NCBI GenBank assembly: GCA_963978895.1
Contig: OZ022240.1
Location: 20,040,406 to 20,104,405, forward strand
DNA length: 64,000 bases
Source of the DNA: Erpobdella octoculata
Lineage: Eukaryota; Annelida; Clitellata; Hirudinida; Erpobdellidae
Reading direction: 5' to 3'
Below, piece after piece: positions 27,732-38,153 of the stretch (the stretch's first letter is position 1; every line of letters begins with the position of its first letter). The notes beneath the pieces were generated by a model, which did not search any database, had not been told where the DNA came from, and saw nothing but the letters and a program-made list of their open reading frames with translations. A program made the translations under genes and the position numbers.

Positions 27732-30530
27732 CTAAATTTGGAAAATCTTCTTTTTCTCTCTTTGAGACCAAATCCAGAATGAAGCCGATTCTGCTGCTTC
27801 AGAAATCTGTTTAATTGCACGAGTCCGCTCTCTGTTAGACATTCCCAGGGCCCGCAGCAACTTTAGCAAAGATTTACCAACCAAACCGCGTGCTCCGACT
27901 TCAACAGCAAAAAGCTCAGCTCTTGAGCCATTTGCTTCCAAATCCAACACCAATTCTCTGTATTTTTCTAATTTCATGATGTTACTGGCCTCCATGTTGC
28001 TTTCCCAAGGCACTGTCAACTCGATGAGAAGAAATGTCTTGGCCAGACTCGAAAAAACAACTATGTCTGGCCTTTTTCCACTTTCCTTTATTGAAACTGG
28101 GAAGCACTTTTCCGTTTTCAGATCGGCAGAGACCCTCCAGTCGTTCGCCGCATGGAAAACATTCTCTCCTTCCGTGAGGGTTCTTTTTGGGCGATTTAGC
28201 TGCGGCAATCCCTCTCTCAAAAAATAAATCCTCCTCCTAGGTTTTACCTCCATTGAGTTGGCTTTTCGGCAGGTTTCTTTTACAAATCCCAGCAGCTTTT
28301 GGAGAACAAGGTTGTGGCGCCACGTGTATCTACCATGAGAAAGGGAATAGGAGCAGGAGGAAAGAATATGAATCAATGACTGCGACTGACCGCAGAGCTG
28401 ACACTCATCGTTCTCAATTAATTTCCATTTCTTTAAATTGCTGGCTGTTGGCAGCTGATCATACATCGATCTAATGATGAACGATAGCCGCACTGGAGCA
28501 TAGCGCCATATATCTTCCCATGACAGAGACCGCTGAACTGTCTCCTCCCATCTGGTCCAGTCGCCTTGCTGTGACAATTGTGCGCTCTTCACAACTCTCT
28601 CGCTTTCTATCGCTTGCTTTCTGTCCTGAACAATCAAGTCTGATCTTTCCTGAGCGTTTGCCTTGGACCACCAGAGATGGTGGTTCCATCCAACACCATG
28701 CCGCCCCAACTGAACTGCTCCGGTCCTTTCAGTCCACTGGAGCGAAACCGTGGCATTCTCTATTTCAACCCTAGCATTCCATTTGGTTCCTGAGATTAGA
28801 GTTGGTTTTACCTCAGCGACTCTCTGATCCGTTGAATTATCGAGCATCATCTGAGTTCTCAGTTTGCTGATCTTGAAATCTTCAACAAAAGACCGCAATG
28901 GAAGTCTCAGCTTGGCTGTTTTGCCGTAGAGAGCCACAGACGTCAATCCCGGAGGCAGACCCAACAATTGACGTGTAAAACGAGCTATCTTTCTTTCTAA
29001 TTTCTCCACAACTTGCAGACCAATTTCATAGACTGTCAAAGGCCAAAGCAGTCTTGGCACTAAAACAAATTGCAAAATCCACACTTTGAACCTGCTCTGA
29101 AGCGGAGCAGCATTAATGCTTTCCATGGAGACAGTTGCCATACGGAGAATAGAAGCACCCTGATCAACGTCATTCAGGGATTTACAATACCATCTCCCGA
29201 GACTTTTCACTGGTTCGTCGCTCACTGTTGGAATCTTGTTACCATCAACAGAGAAAACGGTGTATTCGTCAATTTTACCGCGACGCAGGGAGAGACTTCT
29301 CGATTTAGATGCTTTAAAACTCATTCCGCACCATTTGAGTAGATCGCTGAAGACATCAAGTGTCCGTCTCATTGAAATACACTTATTCAAACTAATTGTC
29401 GTGTCGTCCATGAAAGCTCTCAGAGGTGGCATGAAAATACCTCGGCCGACATAAACATCTTCTACCCTTGCACCAACTGAATTCAGAAGTAGTTGCATTG
29501 CTAGCACGAATAATATGGGAGAAATAGAGCACCCCATGGCGATACCGACCTGAAGACGAAACCAATCGGTTGAACACGTCTTTGTCGATAATCTCAGGTG
29601 AAAATCTTGAAAATACTGTCGTAGAATATCCATAACGAACTTTGGAACATGGTGCATCGTCAAAGCTCTCCAAATCAGCTGGTGACGAACCGCTCCATAA
29701 GCATTTGCAAGATCAAGCCAAACGACGTGCAAACTGAGTCGATTCTGTTTTGCTCTTTTTATAGACTCCCAGATCATGGTAGAATGTTCGATGCAACCAG
29801 GAACACCAGGGATTCCTCCTTTCTGAATTGACTTGTCTATGTAGTCGTTTTGTGTTAGATAGCTCGTCAACCTCTTGGCAAGCACAGCAAAAAATATTTT
29901 TCCTTCAACATTGAGAAGAGAAATTGGTCTGAACTGATTGATGTCGACTGAAACTTTCTCCTTTGGTATAAAAATGCCTTCAGCTTTTTGCCACTCTTTA
30001 TCAACAGACCCGGAAGTCCAAGCAGACTTGAGCAATGAATGTAAAACTTTCAACACACCCGGACATTTTTTATACACCAGGTATGGTACACCATTTGGAC
30101 CTGGAGGAGATCTATTTCTTGTTTTTCGGAGGAATTGGGATATGTCAAAAATTGAAATTACTCCCTCGTTGAAAGCAACCTTTGGAAGAGGAATCTCGGG
30201 AAGATCTGATCTTTCAGCTAGTTCTTTGTCGCCCAAGGGGTCAATGAAAGCAGCTCGGAAGTGATGATCAAGCTGCTCTTTACTGACTTGCAGAGTACCT
30301 GAATTTGGTGGATCGAGCAAGCTTTTACCATAACGGAATGGATCTCTGACAAACTGGAATCTTGCCTTCCTTTGTTCTCTTTTCTTTACCCGCAAACGTT
30401 CTGCTCGCAAGAGTGCACTCAATCGTTGCCTCAAGTCATGTCGTAATGCTGAGAGCCCTGGTTTCTCGTTGTCTGGAGCTCTCCTCCATTGTTGACGAAG
30501 TCGTTTTTTTTTCCTTTTTGAGTCTAGCAA
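27732..30530 (-). CDS. R2-like reverse transcriptase and restriction-like endonuclease
   Basis: About 930 open codons with no ATG at the start because the frame joins the upstream zinc-finger frame through an A9 run (30504-30512). Visible parts: a basic N-terminal linker; RT blocks including SPPGPNGVPY near 138, FRPISLLNVEGK near 202, VWLDLANAYG near 270 (first catalytic Asp), GCSISPILF near 330, FMDD near 372 (catalytic Asp pair) and SLGRWY near 445; a thumb region; a CCHC knuckle, CQLCGQ...H...C, near 708; and the endonuclease near 820 with RPDIVVF, then IELTVPWE, then FAVEVGARGLV. This protein would nick target DNA and reverse-transcribe its own RNA. There are no stops inside. A +1 slip is needed to read from the N terminus. 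Confidence 0.85.
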   Translation of the reverse strand: MLDSKRKKKRLRQQWRRAPDNEKPGLSALRHDLRQRLSALLRAERLRVKKREQRKARFQFVRDPFRYGKSLLDPPNSGTLQVSKEQLDHHFRAAFIDPLGDKELAERSDLPEIPLPKVAFNEGVISIFDISQFLRKTRNRSPPGPNGVPYLVYKKCPGVLKVLHSLLKSAWTSGSVDKEWQKAEGIFIPKEKVSVDINQFRPISLLNVEGKIFFAVLAKRLTSYLTQNDYIDKSIQKGGIPGVPGCIEHSTMIWESIKRAKQNRLSLHVVWLDLANAYGAVRHQLIWRALTMHHVPKFVMDILRQYFQDFHLRLSTKTCSTDWFRLQVGIAMGCSISPILFVLAMQLLLNSVGARVEDVYVGRGIFMPPLRAFMDDTTISLNKCISMRRTLDVFSDLLKWCGMSFKASKSRSLSLRRGKIDEYTVFSVDGNKIPTVSDEPVKSLGRWYCKSLNDVDQGASILRMATVSMESINAAPLQSRFKVWILQFVLVPRLLWPLTVYEIGLQVVEKLERKIARFTRQLLGLPPGLTSVALYGKTAKLRLPLRSFVEDFKISKLRTQMMLDNSTDQRVAEVKPTLISGTKWNARVEIENATVSLQWTERTGAVQLGRHGVGWNHHLWWSKANAQERSDLIVQDRKQAIESERVVKSAQLSQQGDWTRWEETVQRSLSWEDIWRYAPVRLSFIIRSMYDQLPTASNLKKWKLIENDECQLCGQSQSLIHILSSCSYSLSHGRYTWRHNLVLQKLLGFVKETCRKANSMEVKPRRRIYFLREGLPQLNRPKRTLTEGENVFHAANDWRVSADLKTEKCFPVSIKESGKRPDIVVFSSLAKTFLLIELTVPWESNMEASNIMKLEKYRELVLDLEANGSRAELFAVEVGARGLVGKSLLKLLRALGMSNRERTRAIKQISEAAESASFWIWSQREKKKIFQI

Positions 30531-31266
30531 TCTCTCGTTGTCGCCTTGAAATATGAGTTTTTTCGCCTCTGTCCATGAGAACTTTTTCCTTGGAACCGAA
30601 CATCTCTAAACACTTGTTGTAAATGGTGTCAGTTAGATTGTTCACTTGAAACATTAAAAGTTCTTTCATCTGCACTTTGAGAAGCTTGGAAAGTATCTCG
30701 TCGAGCTTCGACCAATCCGCTTTGTGAGCAGCAGCGGGGAAGTTAATTCTAGCCCGAGGTTGCCTATTCTCGTCGCTATCAGTATCGTGGAACCTGTCGG
30801 GGCTGTGGTTGGCATCCGGCCCGACTTGGCCCGGCGTTTTACCTGAAGCAATGCTTGCTTCAGTACGATGATCCTGTACAGCTTTAAGCAGGCAACCCAT
30901 TTTCGTACGGTGAACCTTCATACCGCGGCTTGTTGCGAAACCTCTACCGCACACACACTCATGAAGTGTTCCCCCATTAGGGTCCGTTGGAAGAGCAAGG
31001 TCGATGGCCGTAGGTCCGATTGTGAGCTCATCATACTCCCCCTCCTTTCGGTTGGAGCTCTGGGGGCATAAATTCGATTTCGTTGTCGCAGCTAGATGAA
31101 CGGTGTTTTTTGTATCCCGGCTAAGCTGGGCCAGGATACCCGTAATACTCGTCTTTCCGAGTTGCCACCTGTCTTTCCACGGTGTCACCGGTCTTTCCCA
31201 GTTGCCACAAGGTCTTTCCCGAGAGTCACCCGGTCTTTCCCGAGAGTCACCCGGTCTTTCCCGGGG
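30436..31266 (-). CDS. R2-like N-terminal domain with C2H2 zinc finger
   Basis: Open from about 31266 to 30436 with no ATG before the zinc finger; the first start-like codon is a GTG at 31188. The frame runs through the 21-bp repeats as 7-residue units like RERPGDS. A zinc finger, CVCGRGFATSRGMKVHRTKM, lies near 30957-30898, as in R2 proteins, where it binds target DNA. It ends in a basic stretch (RLKKEKK) shared with the next frame, where an A9 run replaces the 8 A needed for continuity. R2-type elements are known to translate without a normal AUG. Alternatively the 5' end is truncated. Confidence 0.72.
   Translation of the reverse strand, partial: PRERPGDSRERPGDSRERPCGNWERPVTPWKDRWQLGKTSITGILAQLSRDTKNTVHLAATTKSNLCPQSSNRKEGEYDELTIGPTAIDLALPTDPNGGTLHECVCGRGFATSRGMKVHRTKMGCLLKAVQDHRTEASIASGKTPGQVGPDANHSPDRFHDTDSDENRQPRARINFPAAAHKADWSKLDEILSKLLKVQMKELLMFQVNNLTDTIYNKCLEMFGSKEKVLMDRGEKTHISRRQREIARLKKEKKTTSSTMEESSRQRETRALSITT
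31150..31266 (-). repeat. In-frame 21-bp tandem repeats at the R2-like 5' end
   Basis: About five units of the kind GGTGACTCTCGGGAAAGACC on the minus strand; the two upstream units are nearly identical, those closer to the ORF are diverged. The 21-bp period keeps frame. Confidence 0.75.
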
Positions 31267-31475
31267 GTCAAATGGCTAACGCCTCAAAAATGTGTGTTCT
31301 GCCCCTCTCATGCAATTTAGCCAATAAAATTTTAGAGTTTATGTTATCTTCTACTTTGTATAAAATGAATTGTTCTCTATAAATTCAAAAAAACCCGGGA
31401 TAGTCAATGGATAGGATGGAAAAGGTCCGACTAGGTCTTCTATTATTTTAACTAATTTTATTGTTTTATTTGTTA

Positions 31476-31566
31476 CTAGCGGAGATACCCGGCGTTGCGC
31501 GACCAAGAGAGAAAATCGATAACAAAACTTCTGAAAACCCTGAGCAACGCCGGGTAACCCCGCTAG
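31476..31566. repeat. Minimal paired inverted Helitron-like ends
   Basis: CTAG at 31476-31479 opens a left end CTAGCGGAGATACCCGGCG. The right end is CAACGCCGGGTAACCCCGCTAG at 31545-31566. The arms face each other with only about 50 bp between them, containing GAGAAAATCGATAACAAAAC. It looks like a deletion product of the larger pairs at 31866-32560 and 51734-52573. Confidence 0.65.
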
Positions 31567-31865
31567 TAATTTATAAAGAAAAGTGTAAGGCTAGGTAAAA
31601 CCTGGTGAATATTTTAAAAATTAAAAACCTGGCGAATATTTTAAAAATTAAAAATCTTAGAAAATCTTTCCAAGGATATTTATAAAAAATTTTGTGACGG
31701 ATTTAAAATTTTTTTTCTCTATATTTGATTCCCCTTGACTCTCAAGGTTGTGTGAAAATTTCATTACGATCGGATGAATGGTGTAGCAATGCATAAAGGA
31801 CATATATACATATATATATATACATATATACATATATACATACAAACATTTATTTTTATATTTTA
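31567..31865 (-). repeat. Spacer and family A 5' block, first of a direct duplication
   Basis: Nearly identical to 32561-32858: AATTTATAAAGAAAAGTGTAAGG, two AAAACCTGG(T/C)GAATATTTTAAAAA units, then the reverse family A 5' block with CCTTGACTCTCAAGG and GCATAAAGGACATATATAC. Confidence 0.75.
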
Positions 31866-32560
31866 CTAGCGGAGATACCCGGCGTTGCCCGGGTTTATTA
31901 GAGGTTTTTCTAATGTTTGTCTCTTTCTCTCCCGTTTCCTTTCCCACTTGCTTTCCCACTTCTGCTCGCTTTCCCGTTTTCGGTCGTTTTCCCGCTCCCG
32001 GTCGTATTCCCCCTCCCGGTCGCATTCCCGCTCCCGGTCGTTTTCCCGGTCGCTGTCCCGTTCCCGCTCACGCTTGCTCTCCCGTTCCCGCTCACGCTTG
32101 CTTTTCCGTTCCCGCTCACGCTTGCTCTCCCGTTCCCGCTCACGCTTGCTTTTCCGTTCCCGCTCGCTGTCCGTTCCGGGTCGCTTTCCCGTTTCTATAA
32201 TAGACAAACTAACCCACATTCATATATATATAGTCTTAGCAAATCTATTTTACGTTTTATGGGCTAAAAGAAGTTATGAAAGACACAACCTTGAGAGTCA
32301 AGGGGAATTAAAAGAAAATGAGCATGAACGGGAACGGGAACGGGAGAGCAACCGTGACCGGGAATGGGAGAGCAAGCGTGACCGGGAACGGGAGAGCAAG
32401 CGTGAGCGGGAACGGGAAAGCGACCGGGAACGGGAAAGCGACCGGGAACGCGGAAAGCGACTGAAAGCGAGAGAGCAAGCCTGGAAGGAAACGCGAGCAA
32501 GAAAGAAAATCGATAACAAAACTTCTGAAAACCCTGAGCAACGCCGGGTAACCCCGCTAG
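31866..32560. mobile_element. Paired head-to-head Helitron-like element 1
   Basis: Both ends are CTAG termini in inverted orientation: CTAGCGGAGATACCCGGCG on the left, CGCCGGGTAACCCCGCTAG on the right, each next to the hairpin. From each end inward run AACCTCT-type sequence and an 18-bp minisatellite (about 31925-32180 reverse; 32325-32480 forward). The middle, TATAGTCTTAGCAAATC, is shared with the pair at 51734-52573. No protein is credible; the Arg/Glu/Ser and Phe/Pro dipeptide translations arise from the minisatellite. Confidence 0.7.
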
Positions 32561-32862
32561 TAATTTATAAAGAAAAGTGTAAGGCTAGGTAAAACCTGGT
32601 GAATATTTTAAAAATTAAAAACCTGGCGAATATTTTAAAAATTAAAAATCTCAGAAAAATCTTTCCAAGGATATTTATAAAAAATTTTGTGACGGATTTC
32701 AAAATTTTTTTCTCTATATTTGATTCCCCTTGACTCTCAAGGTTGTGTGAAAATTTCATTACGATCGGATGAATGGTGTAGCAATGCATAAAGGACATAT
32801 ATACATATATATATATACATATATACATACAAACATTCATTTTTATATATATAGATTTGTTA
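32561..32862 (-). repeat. Spacer and family A 5' block, second copy
   Basis: Direct repeat of 31567-31865. Its end (ATTTTTATATATATAGATTTG) joins directly to the broken gag of the next element. Confidence 0.75.
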
Positions 32863-33283
32863 TATCAGGTTGATGTGCTGTCTCGATACTTAATCTAGTT
32901 AACTCTCTTTCCTTTTGATTCCTAATTTCTTCTCTCTCAAATCTTAATTGTTTTCTTCGTTCCTCTGCTTCTAATCTTTCTCTCTGCATTCCTTCTGCCG
33001 AGTGTCTCTCTTTCTCTTTATCTAGAAGTTGTAATCTCAACACTTCTAAATTATCTATTACCATTTTACTCTGTTCTGCCATAAAACCTACACCAGCTGC
33101 CTTTTCATCTAGGTTATCATGTGACACTCTAGGACTTTGGGATTCTACTCCAATTAACATGGTTTCCCGTCTATCCCTAGGGTTTACCCTTAACAATATT
33201 CTATCAATGTTCTCTGCAGGTTGTTCAGGTGATTCTAACACAGGTGTATTTCTACCAGTCTCGCTTAAAGACTTCTCAGACAT
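32863..33283 (-). pseudogene. Gag-like N-terminal fragment
   Basis: From the ATG at 33283 (MSEKSLSETGRNTPVLES) about 140 codons: a loop-rich start, then a charged coiled coil (LLDKEKERHSAEG, RLEAEERRKQLRFEREE). The upstream in-frame codons include a duplicated ~55-bp segment and begin at TTG. Position right after the primer-binding site and leader supports Gag. No capsid or zinc knuckle remains. Confidence 0.55.
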
Positions 33284-33449
33284 GACGACAATACCATACT
33301 GCAACACGAAACCTACACCCGAAATAACACAAACACCTGAGGGCAACTGCGAAATGTACTGCAACACTAAAACTACACTCGAAATAACACAAATACCTCC
33401 GGGCAACCACGTAATGAATCAAACAAACTTAACTTAACTCTCTTTCGTC

Positions 33450-33625
33450 TGACAAGATTGATTTCTCCTTCTGAACTGGTTGATTCCTTCTTCTGAACTG
33501 GTCGAGTTCTCCTACTGAACTGGTCGAAATCTCCTTCTGAGCTGGTCAAATTCTCCTTCTGAACTGGTCGAATTCTCCTTCTGAATTGGTCGAATTCTTC
33601 TTCTGAACTGGTACTGCTAGCACTT
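33450..33625. repeat. Leader tandem repeat
   Basis: Seven or so units of about 21 bp of the form CTGGTCGAATTCTCCTTCTGAA, between the primer-binding site and gag. Confidence 0.8.
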
Positions 33626-33665
33626 TTTCTTCTTCTTGATGGGACTGATCAGACGATCGACAAAA

Positions 33666-33682
33666 TCCCACCTCTGACACCA
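33666..33682 (-). promoter_or_regulatory. Primer-binding site
   Basis: Minus strand TGGTGTCAGAGGTGGGA a few bases inside the LTR, starting with the TGG that pairs with tRNA CCA. Confidence 0.65.
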
Positions 33683-33686
33683 GAAA

Positions 33687-34223
33687 TGTCAGCACCGAGC
33701 CTTCGAAACTTGCTGACACCAAAAACACTTGAAGATATTAAGCAGAACTTTATTTAACTTAAAAACAAGCTAGAAATGTTAATTAGAAAAGGAGGTAACG
33801 CGGAAAAGTTGCACAGGACTTTCCTTCTAGCAAAAAAACCAGCCGAACTGCGACACTACTGCGTTCTCGTGCCGCTTTATATAACACAATCTTATCACGT
33901 GATCACAATCCGCCTATCTGATTCGCCGACTAAAAATCAATATCAAATAATATTAAACAGGCTGATGTATACTTAATCTTAAGTCCATGAAATTTTTATC
34001 AAGAATTAATCGGTAAAAATTTCGCTATAACAAGAAACGTACGCCAATTAATAAATGTGGGAGTTTACATGCGCTCTGATTGGCTCGCTTAAAACCATAC
34101 CATATTCGATAAACAGAAGATACTAAATCGGGTTTCACTAAATACTAGACAGTATCACTAGAAATAAAATAAGTATAATTAATATTCGGCACAAAAAAGA
34201 AAAGGTGGGTCCAGCACTGACAC
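33687..34223 (-). repeat. 5' LTR of truncated element
   Basis: Ends TGTCAGCACCGAG and CAGCACTGACA form the usual short inverted TG...CA. On the minus strand it holds TTATATAAAG near 33880 (TATA box) and AAATAAAG near 33750 (poly-A signal), in the correct order. Confidence 0.7.
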
Positions 34224-34819
34224 CCCCAAGGGGGGTGCCGTTCTGGTTTAGGGAGGTGCAAAAATAAAAGTTAAAAAACATTTTTTAAATTTAAAACAAA
34301 TAATCTATACAATTTTAATTTTTGCTGAGAATAATTAGAAAATTTTGAAAATCTTTAATTTTGGCAATATTTCTATTTTTAAATCCTTTATTTTACCTTA
34401 ACCATGTTTGCTTGCTTAAACCATAAGTTGGGATCTTTTATCAATGAAAAAACCAACTTCCCGTTATCCAATCGAATTGAAATTTGGTGGGTTTATTTTT
34501 TGCTGTGCAATTCCAAAATTGAGAAAGGGGTATTTAAAAAAATGAAAAGATTTCTACTTTTTCTTTCCAAAAAGCTAATGAACTGGAGGTAGTTGTAGGT
34601 ATTTTTCAGTAATTTTACTTTCAACAACAGTCATTTTCCAAAATCAGCTATTCTACCCAAAACATTTTTAATTGATATACTGGGCGCATGCATTTCCCTA
34701 CCCCCTGATCCGTCCCTGGCATTTCAAAACTGAAAGGTGTAAAAAAATGGAAATATTCAGAAGGCTCTGTTTAGTATGGTTTCACTTTTATCACTGACAA
34801 AGACGACACACAACGAACG
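34224..34819. other. No gene seen
   Basis: AT-rich DNA with a GGGGGGTGCCG patch. Possibly the 5' part of the hAT remnant that follows. Confidence 0.35.
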
Positions 34820-35394
34820 ACCGAATTGTTTTTAATGTGACAAAGTCCTGTCAATGACGATTTAAAACAGAACAAGCTAAAAGAGCATTTCAGTGCAGTG
34901 CATTCCAACAATTCCGAATCGATTAACGTTATTAACCAGAAAAAGCTCGGTGTAACGCTGCAATGAGTTTATTTCAACTAGGATTTTAGTCAATTATTGA
35001 CAAACTAATCCTAATTGTCTTTTACCTAGTTTTTATCGAATTGTTGAAAGTAAAAAGCTTTACACTCTTTTTTAGATAGCTACCCAGTTTTGGCCAAAAG
35101 TGCTTTGACATTCATCACATTTTTTGCAACTGCCTACTTGTGTGAGATTAGCTTTTCTGCTTTGGTAAATGTGTAACCAAGCAAAGAATTTGATTGGAGG
35201 CCGGTGATGATATGCGAATTGCCTTGCCTTATTTTTCTGACAATTGGTGGAAAGCAACAGAAAATAAATTAAATAAAAAACTTGATGCAAATCACTTACA
35301 TTTTACCTATTTTTTTTATATGAAAAAAATAAGGGGGTGTGGTCAAATCAAGTTTGTCCGAAGGGGGTGCGGAAAAAAAGGTTAAGAACCACTG
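34820..35394 (+). pseudogene. hAT transposase remnant with one terminal repeat
   Basis: Plus strand about 34848-34925 reads NDDLKQNKLKEHFSAVHS, like the zinc-finger region of ZBED5/SCAND3-type hAT proteins (SNDSLKPSKLKRHLETKH). At about 35090-35165 comes ALTFITFFATAYLCEISFSAL, the conserved hAT C-terminal dimerisation block. Between the two only about 170 bp remain. The end, GGTTAAGAACCACTG at 35380-35394, is the reverse complement of a typical hAT terminal repeat (CAGTGGTTCTTAACC). The other end was not found. Confidence 0.72.
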
Positions 35395-37402
35395 CATTAA
35401 GGGGCGTCTTCTCATGTAGAGTGCAGCCCCGTTTCTCCTGATGGGGTGGCTGTAGCGTGGGTCAAAAATAGTGCCGAATCCGGGGTACCGATTTTTGAGC
35501 GCTCATAACTCCGGAAGTCACGTGATTCTGCGATTTAAACTCCAGTTAGGGCACATAGACTCCTAAGTTCCTTTTGAGTTTGGTTTTTCAAGATCACGTG
35601 GTTCCGGAGATATTTGACGTCGACTCCGCAAGCGTTTTTAGCCCAAAATTGAAAAAAACCTGACATCTTTGAACGCCCATAAATCCATTTCTGGAATACG
35701 AATTTCAAATGTTCTAGCCCCATCATGTGGATTCGAAATTCTTCCCCCATCAGATGGTCCCATTCAAGGGTCGTCTTCGCATGTAGAATGCAGCTCCGTT
35801 TCGCCTGGTGGGGTGGCTGTAGCGTGGGCCAAAAAATAGTGCCAAATCCAGGGTACCGATTTTTGAGCGCTCATAACTCTGGAACCAAAAGTCACGTGAC
35901 CCTGCGATTCAAACCTAAGTTAGGGCACATAGACCCCTATGTCGCATTTGAGTTTAATTTTTCAAGGTCATGTGGTTCCGGAGATATTCGACGTCGACTC
36001 CGCAAGCGTTTATAGCCAAAAATTGGAAAAAAAACCGCCATCTTTGAACGCCCATAAATTCATTTCTAAAATACGAATTTAAAAAATTCTACCTCCATCA
36101 TGTGGTCCCATTGAGAGGTCGTCCTTCCATGTAGAGTGCAGCTCCGTTTCGCCTGATGGGGTGGAATACGGAATATGGAAGCGTTTATAGTAAAAAAACG
36201 AAAGTGGGCGTGGTCGCACAGACTTTTCGTCGGCATCGGAAGTAGGTCTCATTGACCCTATTGTACCTGTAAAATACTAGATCACTGGCTATTAACGTTT
36301 CTGAGAAATCGCGATTTCCGTGATCGGATTCCTATCCCTCGAGGCTCATATGCTTTATTCAACTATAGCGGACTCGCCCGCGCATTGCACTTGAAGTCCT
36401 TTACACTTGGCTTATTCGGACTCGAATCCATGCACGAATAAATGAGAGTGCAAACTTACAGACATGAAACTGAAAAAAAAATGAAAATAACCGCCATCTT
36501 TGAACGCCCATAAATCCATTTCTGGAATACGAATTTAAAAAATTCTAGCCCCATTAGATGGTCCCATTCAAGGGTCGTTTTCTCATGTAGAGTGCAGCTC
36601 CGCTTCTCTTGATGGGGTGGCTGTAGCGTGGCTCAAAAAATAGTGCCAAATCCGGGGTACCTATTTTAGAGCGCTCATAACTCGGAACCGGAAGTTACGT
36701 GACCCTGCAATTAAATCTCCAGTTAGTGACCCTGCGATTCAAACCTAAGTTAGGGCACATAGACCCCTATGTTGTTTTTGAGTTTGGTTTCTCAAGGTCA
36801 CGTGGTTCCGGAGATATTCGACACCGACTCCGCAAGCGTTTATAGCCCAAAATTGAAAAAAAAAACCGCCATCTTTGAACGCCCATAATACCATTTCTAA
36901 AATAGGAGTTTGAAAAATTCTACCTTCATCATGTGGTCCCATTGAGAGGTCGTCCTTCCATGTAGAGTGCAGCTCCGTTTCTTCTGATGGGGTGGCTGTA
37001 GCAAAAAATAGAGCCGAATCCGGGGTACCGATTTTGAACGGTCTTAACACCGGAACCGTAAATCACGTGACACTGCGATTTAAACTCGAGTTAGGGCACA
37101 TAGACGTCTATCTTTCTTTCGAGTTTGGTTTTTCAAGGTCACGTGGTTCCGGTGATATTCGACGTCGAATCCGCAAGCGTTTAAAGCCCAAAAGCGGAAG
37201 TGAGCGTAGTTGCACAGATTTCTGGTCGGCATCGGAAGTAAATCTCGTTAACCCCTTTGTACCTGTAAAATCTCAGGTCGCTGGCTATTACAGTTTCTGA
37301 GAAATCTCGATTTCCGTGCTCGGATTTCTATCCCTCCCGGCTCATAGATCGTATTCAACTATACTGGACTCGCCCGCGCATCGCTCTTGAAGTCCTTTAC
37401 AT
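35395..37402 (-). repeat. Tandem AT-poor repeat D, reverse copies
   Basis: Five partial or full units (starting near 35395, 35755, 36110, 36545 and 36945) with the phrases CATGTAGAGTGCAGC, CCGAATCCGGGGTACCGA, CACGTGGTTCCGGAGATATT, CTTTGAACGCCCATAAAT, and end blocks with GGACTCGCCCGCGCAT and GAAGTCCTTTACA. Same family as 21327-22415 but inverted. Confidence 0.72.

Positions 37403-38153
<751 letters not shown>

Larger units (their letters stand above)
27381..31270 (-). mobile_element. R2-like (RLE-encoding) non-LTR retrotransposon, nearly full length
   Basis: About 3.9 kb on the minus strand: in-frame tandem repeats and zinc finger at the N terminus, reverse transcriptase, CCHC knuckle and restriction-like endonuclease, then about 350 bp of 3' UTR (27731-27381). 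The order zinc finger, RT, CCHC, RLE defines the R2 superfamily; the RT wording (GCSISP, FMDD) points to a HERO-like branch. The coding region has a single visible defect, an extra A in an A9 run. Unlike true R2 it is not in rDNA here. Confidence 0.85.
32863..34223 (-). mobile_element. Truncated LTR retrotransposon: 5' LTR and start of gag
   Basis: A minus-strand element with one LTR (33687-34223), a primer-binding site, a leader with tandem repeats and the start of gag. Everything downstream, including the 3' LTR, is lost at the junction with family A sequence near 32862. Confidence 0.72.

Noticed and set aside
27976..30264. Plus-strand open frames across the R2-like element
   Set aside because: Shadows of the long minus-strand reverse transcriptase frame.
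35194..35385. Small protein-coding gene at the hAT end
   Set aside because: It overlaps the degraded transposase tail and terminal repeat; open only by chance.
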